Source: Bacillota bacterium
GTDB taxonomy: Bacteria > Bacillota > Clostridia > Lachnospirales > CAG-274
Assembly: GCA_017627115.1 (NCBI GenBank)
Contig: JAGAHK010000105.1
Location: 1 to 9,090 of the forward strand
DNA length: 9,090 nucleotides
Reading direction: 5' to 3'
Positions 1 through 6,716 of this stretch are shown here, piece after piece. Every line of letters begins with the position of its first letter. The stretch's first letter is position 1. A model generated the notes under the pieces. That model ran no database searches, was not told where the DNA came from, and was given only the letters and a program-made list of their open reading frames with translations. The position numbers and the translations under genes are program-made.

Positions 1-57
1 GCTCGCAGTCGGCGCAAGTAAACGCCCAAAGTCCAAAGACTTTTGTCGTTTACTATA
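1..57 (-). repeat. Partial copy of structured MITE-like repeat (continues past left edge)
   Basis: The reverse complement of these 57 bases matches positions 5608-5664 at 56 of 57 bases, so this is the outer end of a second copy of the repeat at 5608-5751, in opposite orientation. The copy ends with the terminal repeat TGTCGTTTACTATA at 44-57. The rest of it must lie to the left of the window. The first module hairpin of the repeat is present here at 17-54. The single difference from the other copy (A against G at 5616) keeps pairing possible in both predicted stems (A-U or G-U). Between the repeat and the first start codon, bases 58-153 hold a ribosome binding site but no promoter I can recognise. 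Confidence 0.85.
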
Positions 58-137
58 AAATATAAGGACGCACCGATCAACATAATGCCAAAAATAATTT
101 TTGTCTTTTTCGATCATATCAGCGTTTCCATAAAAAA

Positions 138-145
138 AGAGGAGG
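138..145 (+). promoter_or_regulatory. Ribosome binding site deciding the start at 154
   Basis: AGAGGAGG lies 8 bases before the ATG at 154. The reading frame is open upstream to an ATG at 43, but that codon lies inside the repeat at 1-57, has no Shine-Dalgarno sequence, and would add 37 residues unlike the PHP family N-terminus. The start at 154 is therefore preferred. Confidence 0.8.
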
Positions 146-153
146 ACGGTTTT

Positions 154-951
154 ATGTATTACACCGATTATCATATGCACACAAGTTTTTCCGCGGACAG
201 CGAAGCACCAATGGAAGATATGATACGCGCAGCCATAGACAATGGGCTGGAGGAGATAGCTTTCACCGACCATGTGGATTTTGACCCGCGCTACACCCAC
301 CCCGACTACAACCTTTATATACCATATCTTGAAGAGCTGAAATTCAAATACAAAAAAGACATCACTATCCGTCTGGGCATAGAAGTAGGGCTTGAAAACA
401 CCAAAGCAGACCTTGTAAATACGATAACGGCGGCTTTCCCGTTTGATTTTATAATAGGTTCGTCACACAGCGTAAAGTGCCTTGACCTGTATTTTGACCA
501 AAACGAGTATTTCTCGACACGCACAAAACAGGAGGCTTACAACACCTATTTTGAAGAAATGCTGCTGAATATACGCACCTGTACGGATTTCTGCGTATAC
601 GGACACCTTGATTTTGTGTCGCGCTACGGGCTTTACAACGACAACAGCGTAAATTATATGGAGTTTGCGCCGCTTATAGATGCCGTACTCAAAGAACTTA
701 TCGAACGCGGCAAGGGTATAGAGATAAACACTTCGGGCTACCGCTATGGCATTGACGGCTGCTATCCAAGCCTTGATATTTTAAAACGCTATAAGGCGCT
801 CGGCGGCGAGATAATAACGGTAGGCTCCGATGCGCACTTTGCAAAAGATGTCGGCGACCACATAAAAGAAGCCTATGAACTGCTGCTTGCGGCAGGTTTC
901 AGGCACGTTACCGTGTTTAAAGGCAGAAAACCGAGTTTTATAACCCTGTAA
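154..951 (+). CDS. PHP-domain phosphatase, histidinol-phosphatase (HisJ/HisK)-like
   Basis: This is a 265-residue protein of the PHP (polymerase and histidinol phosphatase) metal-dependent phosphoesterase family. The likely reaction is hydrolysis of L-histidinol phosphate to histidinol in the cytoplasm, in histidine synthesis. All expected metal-ligand motifs are visible: H7-x-H9 at the N-terminus, T38-D39-H40, E77 in GIEVGL, H105 in GSSHSV, H151 in YGHLD, and D226-x-H228 in GSDAH. The length fits the monofunctional HisJ/HisK group. No other his gene is nearby, so the substrate is inferred from family only; related PHP proteins act on other phosphate esters. A WYL regulator follows after 9 bases, and its ribosome binding site overlaps this stop codon, so the two are very likely co-transcribed. 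Family assignment is firm; exact substrate is less so. Confidence 0.85.
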   Translation: MYYTDYHMHTSFSADSEAPMEDMIRAAIDNGLEEIAFTDHVDFDPRYTHPDYNLYIPYLEELKFKYKKDITIRLGIEVGLENTKADLVNTITAAFPFDFIIGSSHSVKCLDLYFDQNEYFSTRTKQEAYNTYFEEMLLNIRTCTDFCVYGHLDFVSRYGLYNDNSVNYMEFAPLIDAVLKELIERGKGIEINTSGYRYGIDGCYPSLDILKRYKALGGEIITVGSDAHFAKDVGDHIKEAYELLLAAGFRHVTVFKGRKPSFITL

Positions 952-960
952 GGAGGCAAT

Positions 961-1944
961 ATGGCAACAAACACCTTTCTTTCGGGAAAGCACAAGCTTC
1001 TGTGCCTTATGAACTTTTTTATGCGATATACGGACGAGGAACACGCCGTCAGCTCGCAGGAACTTATAGACTACCTTAACTCGCTCGGACTGACTGCCGA
1101 GCGAAAATCCGTATACAACGATATAGAAGCCCTGCGCCTTGCGGGTATGGATATCATCTGCAAAGGCAGACGCGGCGGCTACTACCTTGCAAACAGGGAT
1201 TTTCAGCTGGCGGAACTTAAACTGCTTGTGGATGCGGTGCAGGTATCGCGCTTTATAACGCCAAAAAAGTCCGAAGAGCTTATAAAAAAGCTGTCCATGC
1301 AGACAAGCGTTTACAACGAGGACGATTTCCGCCGCAATGTTGTGCTTGCAAACCGCGCAAAGACAGCAAACGAGCATATTTATTACAATATCGACCACAT
1401 ACACACGGCTATTGCAAACCGCACGGAGATAACATTCAAATATATGGAATGGACGCTTGATAAGGAACTTGCGGAAAAATCCCGTCTTTACCGTGTATCG
1501 CCGTGGCTTTTGGTATGGGATGATGAGAATTACTATCTTGTGGCATATGACAACGCTTCGGGCGAAAAGCGGCACTACCGCGTGGACAAGATGAAAGATG
1601 TGTGTGTGACGCGCGCAAAATGCAAGCACGAGGAAAAATACAGGTCTCTTGACCCGTCCGAATACGGCAAAGCCACTTTCAATATGTTCAGCGGCGACCA
1701 GATGAAGCTGAAAATAAGCTTTGACAACAGTCTTATAGGCGTTGTGCTTGACCGTTTCGGCACGGATATAACCGTTATGCCGTTAGACCGCGAAAACTTC
1801 TGTGCCTATCTCGATATTGATGTGAGCCCCAAGTTTTTCGGCTGGCTCGCAGGCTTCGGCAATAAGGTGAAAATACTTGAACCTGCCGCTGCCGCAAACG
1901 AATACAAATGGTTTATATTGGATATTCTGAAGAATTATCAATAA
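961..1944 (+). CDS. WYL-domain helix-turn-helix transcriptional regulator (YafY/DeoR-like)
   Basis: This 327-residue protein has the usual three-part layout of WYL regulators. An N-terminal winged helix-turn-helix (about residues 10-78) has a recognition helix around R48-K49-S50-V51-Y52-N53-D54 and the basic wing KGRRGGYYL. The WYL ligand-sensing domain covers about 135-215, with VSPWLLVW at 179-186, NYYLVAYD at 190-197 and KRHYRVDKM at 203-211. The C-terminal WCX domain covers about 235-325. Such proteins bind DNA in the cytoplasm and respond to small molecules or nucleic acid through the WYL fold. The effector and target genes cannot be told from sequence. The start at 961 has an AAGGAGG site at 950-956 that overlaps the upstream stop codon. 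Being second in an operon with a PHP phosphatase suggests, but does not show, that it controls that operon. The gene ends inside a hairpin terminator. Confidence 0.9.
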   Translation: MATNTFLSGKHKLLCLMNFFMRYTDEEHAVSSQELIDYLNSLGLTAERKSVYNDIEALRLAGMDIICKGRRGGYYLANRDFQLAELKLLVDAVQVSRFITPKKSEELIKKLSMQTSVYNEDDFRRNVVLANRAKTANEHIYYNIDHIHTAIANRTEITFKYMEWTLDKELAEKSRLYRVSPWLLVWDDENYYLVAYDNASGEKRHYRVDKMKDVCVTRAKCKHEEKYRSLDPSEYGKATFNMFSGDQMKLKISFDNSLIGVVLDRFGTDITVMPLDRENFCAYLDIDVSPKFFGWLAGFGNKVKILEPAAAANEYKWFILDILKNYQ

Positions 1945-1970
1945 AAAAATGGCCGAAAAGCCATTTTTTT
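1943..1970. terminator. Bidirectional rho-independent terminator between convergent genes
   Basis: A perfect 11-bp stem, AAAAAAATGGC (1943-1953) pairing with GCCATTTTTTT (1960-1970), encloses the 6-base loop CGAAAA. Read on either strand the stem ends in a run of seven T, so it can stop transcription from both sides. It overlaps the stop codons of both flanking genes: TAA at 1942-1944 on the + strand and TAA at 1971-1969 on the - strand. Confidence 0.92.
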
Positions 1971-3372
1971 ATTGTTTGTTTTTTTTGAAGTAAACCCTTG
2001 TTTCCTTTACCACCACACCGCTCAGCGCAAACAGTGCGATCATATTCGGCAGAGCCATAAGGCCGTTGAAGATGTCGGCTATCGTCCAGACCTCCGAAAC
2101 GGTCATATACGGACCGATAAACACCGCAAGGATATAAAGCCAGCGGAATATTTTTATTGCCTTTCCGTTTTTGCCGCAAAGGTATTCAAGACAGCGTTCG
2201 GAATAGTAGTCCCAGCCGAGTATCGTTGTAAAAGCAAAGAACACAAGGCAGAGCATAAGCAGAAATGCCGATATTTCCCCAGGGAAAGGCAGTCCCTTGT
2301 CAAAGGCATATGTTGTTATGCCAACGCCCACAAGCCCGGGCTGACTCCATGCATCGGTCATAACGATAGACAGACCCGTCATTGTACAGATAAGAATGGT
2401 ATCTATAAAAGTACCCGTCATGGACACAAGGCCCTGTCTCACGGGTTCCTTTGTCTGCGCCGCAGCCGCCGCAATGGGCGCGGAGCCGAGACCCGCTTCG
2501 TTTGAAAATATACCCCTTGCAATACCGTTTTGTGCCGCAGCGATAATGCTGCCGACCGCACCGCCCGTTACCGCAGCAGGCGAAAAAGCACCTTTTACGA
2601 TAGTGACTATCGCGGAGGGTATCTTATTCAGATTGCAGAGTACGAGCATAAGGGTAATTATTATATAGATGACAGCCATAAGCGGCACTACAAGCTGCGA
2701 AACACCCGCTATACGCTTAATGCCGCCGATAAGTACAAGCGCGACAAGCAGGCTAAGCACCATCGAAGCTATGACCACAGTCACGGAATATTCGCCTATA
2801 TGCGGTATCACAACGGTATGCATCATATTCGGGTCGAAAAAGTTGTTCACGGCAGAAGAAATGCCGTTCACCTGCGAGAATGTGCCTATACCGAGTATAC
2901 CTACGCAAACGCCGAAAAAGGCGAAGATTTTTGCAAGCCATTTCCACTTTTTGCCCATACCGCGCTCAATATAGTAAAACGGACCGCCGAGAGCGTGTCC
3001 CTCGTCATCCACGGTGCGGAAATGCACGGCAAGCAGACCCTCGGCATACTTCGTTGCCATACCGAAAAATGCCGCAAGTTCCATCCAGAAAAGCGCGCCC
3101 GGACCGCCTGCTGCGATCGCCGTTGCGACACCGACTATATTGCCCGTGCCTATGGTGGCCGAAAGTGCGGTACACAGCGCCGCAAATGACGTCACCTCGC
3201 CCTTGCCGCCTTCCTCGTTTTTTAACATATATTTAAGGGCGAGAGGCAGTCTTCGCACCTGCAAAAGTCCGAGCCTGACCGTAAGCATGATGCCGCCCGC
3301 AAGTATGATCGCCATAAGCGGCGGTCCCCATACAAAACTGTCTATCTTTGTCAGTATATCGCTGAATGTCAT
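1969..3372 (-). CDS. Alanine/glycine:cation symporter family (AGCS) transporter
   Basis: This 467-residue integral membrane protein belongs to the AGCS family (AlsT/DagA type), which imports alanine or glycine with Na+ or H+. Conserved stretches include SATIGTGNIVGVATAIAAGG at about 71-90, GGPFYYIERGMG at 129-140, and the family signature GIFSNEAGLGSAPIAAAAA at 287-305. Many hydrophobic segments along the chain fit the family's 10-11 transmembrane helices, and the length is normal. The start at 3372 shares ATGA with the topB stop codon, and its likely ribosome binding site, AAAGGAAAG, lies within the last codons of topB. Translation is therefore probably coupled to topB. The gene ends at the bidirectional terminator. 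The substrate could be alanine, glycine or another small neutral amino acid; the sequence does not settle this. Confidence 0.93.
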   Translation of the reverse strand: MTFSDILTKIDSFVWGPPLMAIILAGGIMLTVRLGLLQVRRLPLALKYMLKNEEGGKGEVTSFAALCTALSATIGTGNIVGVATAIAAGGPGALFWMELAAFFGMATKYAEGLLAVHFRTVDDEGHALGGPFYYIERGMGKKWKWLAKIFAFFGVCVGILGIGTFSQVNGISSAVNNFFDPNMMHTVVIPHIGEYSVTVVIASMVLSLLVALVLIGGIKRIAGVSQLVVPLMAVIYIIITLMLVLCNLNKIPSAIVTIVKGAFSPAAVTGGAVGSIIAAAQNGIARGIFSNEAGLGSAPIAAAAAQTKEPVRQGLVSMTGTFIDTILICTMTGLSIVMTDAWSQPGLVGVGITTYAFDKGLPFPGEISAFLLMLCLVFFAFTTILGWDYYSERCLEYLCGKNGKAIKIFRWLYILAVFIGPYMTVSEVWTIADIFNGLMALPNMIALFALSGVVVKETRVYFKKNKQ

Positions 3373-5531
3373 TGTTTGGTTTCTTTCCTTTCAAGAGAAG
3401 TTAGCTCCAGCGCGCCCATATTGTTTTTGAGCGTTACCGTGCCGACCGCTTCCTCGCGTGTATCGGGCATGGTAAGTTTCACTCCCTCAATTTTTTTATC
3501 TTTTAAAACCGTCCTTACAAAATCCTTGTCTATCTCGACACCGTGACTTTGCAGAACATCTTTCCATATGGTAAATTTGCAGCCGTTGCGCCAATTCGTA
3601 CAGTAATAGCCCCTGCTGTTTTCAAGCACAACACCGCCGCAGTTCGGGCAGATACCGAGTATCTTGTCGGATACCGTGCGTTTGCCGCCCCTGCCGACAC
3701 GTTCCGCGGGGAATTGCACATTGGTTTGGCTTTTATCCGCATTATCCACCAAAAAGCAGACATAGCGGCGGATGCTTGCCATAAAGCGTTCGGGCTCCAT
3801 TTTGCCCTTTGCTATGGAAGAAAGGCCTTTTTCCCACTTGCCCGTAGTCTCTGCGGAGCGCAGCTCTGGCGGACAGACGGAAATTAACTTTACCGCCTTT
3901 TCCGTAGGCACGAGCGCCTTGCCGCTGCGTTTTACATAGCCGACCTGAATAAGCCTTTCTATTATGGCAGCCCTTGTTGCGGGCGTACCGAGACCCGAAT
4001 CTTTAAGCTGCTCTTTCAGCGCCTCGTCCTCGACAAAACGTCCCGCATTTTCCATAGCGGAAAGCAGAGTCGCCTCATTATACGGCTGTGGCGGCTTTGT
4101 CTTTTTCTTGTTGGCTTTTATTGCCTTTAGATCAAAGGTATCGCCCTGTTTCACATCGGGCAGTACGACTTCTGTATCCTTTTTGCCTTTTTTCTCCTTA
4201 TCGGCACGTTCAAGTGCTTTCCAGCCCATAGCAAGCACAGTCGTGCCGCGTGTGACGAATTTGTCAACGGCCGTATCCGTATTTATATCGGTAACTATTT
4301 TTGTGGTACTGTAAACATAATGCGGATAGAACACCGACAAAAAGCGGCGCACAACAAGGTCAAAGACCTTTGCTTCCCTGTCGCTCAATCCGTCGGTGCG
4401 CAGCCTGCCGTTTGTGGGGATAATAGCGTGATGATCGCTTATTTTGGTATTGTCTACTATACGCTTTGTTATAGGCAGTTTCTGCAAAGAGGTCACATAA
4501 TCGGCCATTTGGCTGTATTCGTTTATGCCCTGCAATTTCCGCGCGATCTCCGTCAGCTGCGGTATCATATCATCCGAGAGATAGCGGCTGTCTGTACGCG
4601 GATAGGTGATAAGCTTGCGTTTCTCGTAAAGATCCTGTGCGGTATTGAGAGTTTCCTGCGCCGACATACCGAATTTTTTATTGCAGTCGCGCTGTAATTC
4701 TGTCAGGTCGTACAAAAGCGGAGGCGGCGTTTTCTTCTCCTCCTGCTCGACAAGGCTGACAACGCCCTGTTTGCCCTTGACGCGGGCGATTATCTCATCC
4801 GCCGTTTTTTTCTCGAATATCTTGGTATCGTTGTTGTTTTTTTCATCGAACCACAAGCCCGTATATGTACCGAGATCCGCTTCAAGTTCCCAATAATCGC
4901 GGCTGTCAAAACTGTCTATCTCTTGCTGGCGCGCAACTATTATCGCAAGTGTGGGTGTCTGCACCCTGCCTATGCTCAAAAGCACGTTGTAGCGTATGGT
5001 AAAGGCGCGGCTTGCATTTATGCCCACAAGCCAATCGGCTTCCGAACGGCAGCGCGCAGACTGATAGAGTTTATCATATTCCGCACCTGCTTTCAGCTTT
5101 GCAAAGCCGTCTGTTATGGCTTTATCCGTCATACTGCTTATCCAAAGGCGCTCGAACGGCTTTTTGCACTTGATTATATCATAGATATATCTGAAAATAA
5201 GCTCGCCCTCGCGCCCGCTGTCCGTTGCGCAGATAAGGCTTTCGACCTCTTTATCGTCTGCAAGCTTTTTAAGCACATTAAGCTGTTTTTTCGTACTTTG
5301 TATGGCTTTGAGTTTCAGCTCGTCGGGCAGGATGGGCAAAGTTTCTTTGCGCCAGCGTTTGAGATTCGGGTCATATTCCTCGGGGTCCCACAACGTCACA
5401 AGGTGGCCTACTGCCCAGCTGACTATATATTCATCATTGTAAAGGTATCCTTCGCCGTTTTTGCCGCACTTGAGAACACGCGCAATATCACGTCCCACAG
5501 ACGGTTTCTCGGCTATTACAAGTTTTTTCAT
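3369..5531 (-). CDS. topB: DNA topoisomerase III (type IA)
   Basis: This 720-residue protein is a type IA topoisomerase, which cuts one DNA strand through a 5'-phosphotyrosine link, passes a strand and reseals; topoisomerase III mainly decatenates and resolves recombination and replication intermediates. The N-terminal TOPRIM domain (about 1-140) has E8 in IAEKPS and ATDSGREGELIFR at 102-114. The catalytic tyrosine is Y310 in LITYPRTDSRYL. LGTPATRAAIIERLI lies at 514-528. A C-terminal four-cysteine zinc ribbon has C628, C631, C644 and C651. The length matches chromosomal Firmicutes TopB. The first gene of a two-gene operon, it starts at 5531 with a modest CGGAGA site and overlaps the downstream transporter by 4 bases. 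No conjugation or integration genes are near, so this is likely the housekeeping enzyme and not one carried by a mobile element. Confidence 0.96.
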   Translation of the reverse strand: MKKLVIAEKPSVGRDIARVLKCGKNGEGYLYNDEYIVSWAVGHLVTLWDPEEYDPNLKRWRKETLPILPDELKLKAIQSTKKQLNVLKKLADDKEVESLICATDSGREGELIFRYIYDIIKCKKPFERLWISSMTDKAITDGFAKLKAGAEYDKLYQSARCRSEADWLVGINASRAFTIRYNVLLSIGRVQTPTLAIIVARQQEIDSFDSRDYWELEADLGTYTGLWFDEKNNNDTKIFEKKTADEIIARVKGKQGVVSLVEQEEKKTPPPLLYDLTELQRDCNKKFGMSAQETLNTAQDLYEKRKLITYPRTDSRYLSDDMIPQLTEIARKLQGINEYSQMADYVTSLQKLPITKRIVDNTKISDHHAIIPTNGRLRTDGLSDREAKVFDLVVRRFLSVFYPHYVYSTTKIVTDINTDTAVDKFVTRGTTVLAMGWKALERADKEKKGKKDTEVVLPDVKQGDTFDLKAIKANKKKTKPPQPYNEATLLSAMENAGRFVEDEALKEQLKDSGLGTPATRAAIIERLIQVGYVKRSGKALVPTEKAVKLISVCPPELRSAETTGKWEKGLSSIAKGKMEPERFMASIRRYVCFLVDNADKSQTNVQFPAERVGRGGKRTVSDKILGICPNCGGVVLENSRGYYCTNWRNGCKFTIWKDVLQSHGVEIDKDFVRTVLKDKKIEGVKLTMPDTREEAVGTVTLKNNMGALELTSLERKETKQ

Positions 5532-5551
5532 ATTCGTTCTCCGAGTAATTA

Positions 5552-5580
5552 AGTATAAAGTATTTTTCGTTTGTTTCTTG
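5552..5580 (-). promoter_or_regulatory. topB: Possible weak promoter for topB
   Basis: On the - strand, TATACT at 5557-5552 is a fair -10 box about 20 bases before the topB start codon. The bases 17 further upstream (5580-5575, CAAGAA) are a poor -35 match. If real, it overlaps the -35 box of the divergent degV promoter at 5578-5583. The call rests on the -10 match and position alone. Confidence 0.3.
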
Positions 5581-5606
5581 ACCTTACGTTATAAATTTGG
5601 TATTAT
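5578..5606 (+). promoter_or_regulatory. Sigma-A type promoter for the degV gene
   Basis: TTGACC (5578-5583), a 17-base spacer, and TATTAT (5601-5606) make a strong match to the vegetative consensus, each box one base off. Transcription should begin near 5613, which is within the first bases of the repeat at 5608-5751. The transcript would carry a leader of about 170 bases, mostly repeat sequence, before the degV start at 5783. Confidence 0.65.
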
Positions 5607-5607
5607 T

Positions 5608-5751
5608 TATAGTAAGCGACAAAAGTCTTTGGACTTTGGGCGTTTACTTGCGCCGACTGCGAGCCGCAAAGCGGCTTTATTCCTTGTACGCAGTCGTGCG
5701 CATGCCCCGCAGGGTTATAGTAAAGGACATTTTTAAATGTCGTTTACTATA
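5608..5751 (+). repeat. Complete 144-bp structured repeat with terminal inverted repeats (MITE-like)
   Basis: The element begins TATAGTAAGCGACA (5608-5621) and ends TGTCGTTTACTATA (5738-5751), a 14-base terminal inverted repeat with one mismatch. It holds three hairpins in series. Hairpin A has arms 5611-5627 and 5632-5648, pairing 14 of 17 positions plus one G-T. Hairpin B has an outer stem 5650-5661 with 5689-5701 and a perfect inner stem AGCCGC-AAA-GCGGCT at 5662-5676. Hairpin C has arms 5716-5732 and 5735-5751, 16 of 17 paired. The motif TAGTAA and its complement TTACTA mark the ends of hairpin C and the element. A second, inverted copy occupies 1-57. No protein is credible here. The form suggests a non-autonomous mobile or REP-like element; TA next to each TAGTAA end would fit a TA target duplication, which is inference. 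Confidence 0.8.
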
Positions 5752-5767
5752 TAATAAGCAGTTCTTC

Positions 5768-5776
5768 AAAGGAGGT
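5768..5776 (+). promoter_or_regulatory. Ribosome binding site deciding the start at 5783
   Basis: AAAGGAGGT sits 6 bases before the ATG at 5783. The frame is open upstream to an ATG at 5597, but that codon overlaps the promoter spacer and -10 region, and the extra 62 residues would be translated repeat. Translation from 5783 gives the normal DegV N-terminus. Confidence 0.9.
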
Positions 5777-5782
5777 AATCCC

Positions 5783-6661
5783 ATGCAAAACTACAAAATA
5801 TTCACCGACAGTTCCGCCGACTTGTCGGAAAACCTTATCAAAAAATATGATATAAGCGTTATACCGTATTATGTGACCATAGACGGCAAGAATTACCTTA
5901 AAGAAGGTATTGATATATCCAAAGAGGAGATCTTTGATGCACAGCGTTCGGGAATACTGACAAAGACTTCCCTGCCTGCCATAGATGATTATATCTCCGC
6001 TTTCCGTCCCGAACTCGAAGCGGGAAACGATATACTTTGCTACTGCCTTTCACAGAAACTGAGCGGCAGCGTACAAAGCGGCACAAATGCCGCAAATATG
6101 CTGCTGGAGGAATTCCCCGACAGACGTATTTTTGTTGTGGATTCAAGGCAGGCGACCTCGGGACAGGCGCTTGTTGTTGCCGAGGGTGCAAGAATGTGCC
6201 AAAACGGCATAGACCTTGCCAAAGCTGCCGAAATGACCGACACACTTGCCGAAAATTCGACAATAAAGTTTATGGTGGATGACCTCAAACACCTGCAAAA
6301 AGGCGGCAGAATAGGCAAAGCCGCAGCGCTTATAGGCACCATACTCAATATCAAACCCATTCTGAGCCTTACCGATGCCGAGGTAATGCCCGTAACAAAG
6401 GTACGCGGCAGAAAAAAAGCGCTTGATACCATATGCAAAGAAATGGAGGCATTTATAGGCGGCGAGCCCGATAAATACTGGCTGCTCACCACATCCTGCA
6501 ACGGAGAGGAAGGCTGGGAAGAAATGGGCGCCGTGCTTGAAAAAGTAACGGGACTTAAACCCAATTTCGACTCTATAACAGTAGGTGCGACCATAGGCAC
6601 CCACACGGGGCCAACCGCTATAGGTGTTGCCGCTGTTAAAAAATACGAATACCTACTTTAA
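5783..6661 (+). CDS. DegV family fatty-acid-binding protein
   Basis: This 292-residue cytoplasmic protein belongs to the DegV (FakB-like) family, whose members bind a fatty acid. Well-studied members present it to the kinase FakA for acyl phosphate formation. Family marks are TDSSADL at 8-14, TKTSLPAIDDY at 60-70 (the usual TSQPS region), DSRQATSGQ at 120-128, LKHLQKGGRIGKAAALIG at 168-185, KPIL at 191-194, and GATIGTHTGPTAIGVA at 268-283. The length is typical. It is preceded by a promoter whose transcript leader is almost entirely the 144-bp repeat. No fakA kinase gene is in view, so a role in fatty acid uptake and phosphorylation is inferred from family. The next gene starts 55 bases on, with no terminator visible in the gap, so read-through is possible. 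Confidence 0.92.
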   Translation: MQNYKIFTDSSADLSENLIKKYDISVIPYYVTIDGKNYLKEGIDISKEEIFDAQRSGILTKTSLPAIDDYISAFRPELEAGNDILCYCLSQKLSGSVQSGTNAANMLLEEFPDRRIFVVDSRQATSGQALVVAEGARMCQNGIDLAKAAEMTDTLAENSTIKFMVDDLKHLQKGGRIGKAAALIGTILNIKPILSLTDAEVMPVTKVRGRKKALDTICKEMEAFIGGEPDKYWLLTTSCNGEEGWEEMGAVLEKVTGLKPNFDSITVGATIGTHTGPTAIGVAAVKKYEYLL

Positions 6662-6716
6662 TATAATACATTAAATCCGGATAAATTGCAAGTCAAATAA
6701 GAAAAGAGGGATATAC

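Noticed and set aside
43..153. Upstream extension of the PHP phosphatase to an ATG at 43
   Set aside because: The codon lies in the repeat, has no ribosome binding site, and adds residues outside the family; 154 has AGAGGAGG at the right distance.
781..1629. 282-codon open frame on the - strand opposite the PHP and WYL genes
   Set aside because: It overlaps two well-supported genes, spans their junction, and its translation has no family features.
3369..5531. topB as a sign of an integrative conjugative element
   Set aside because: No relaxase, integrase, type IV secretion or single-strand binding genes are nearby; the protein has the chromosomal form and length.
4923..5552. 209-codon open frame on the + strand opposite topB
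   Set aside because: It is the antisense of the conserved TOPRIM region and has no recognisable motif; the same holds for other long + strand frames at 1972-4896.
5608..5751. Riboswitch or T-box in the degV leader
   Set aside because: No known riboswitch core or T-box sequence is seen, and a second copy elsewhere in inverted orientation fits a repeat element better.
5597..5782. Upstream extension of DegV by 62 residues
   Set aside because: It would start in the promoter spacer and translate through the repeat; AAAGGAGGT before 5783 and the family N-terminus fix the start.
6662..6667. Exact TATAAT just after the degV stop, as a promoter for the HEXXH gene
   Set aside because: The bases 16-18 upstream are an A run with no TTGACA-like box, and there is no extended TGn; AT-rich chance match is as likely.
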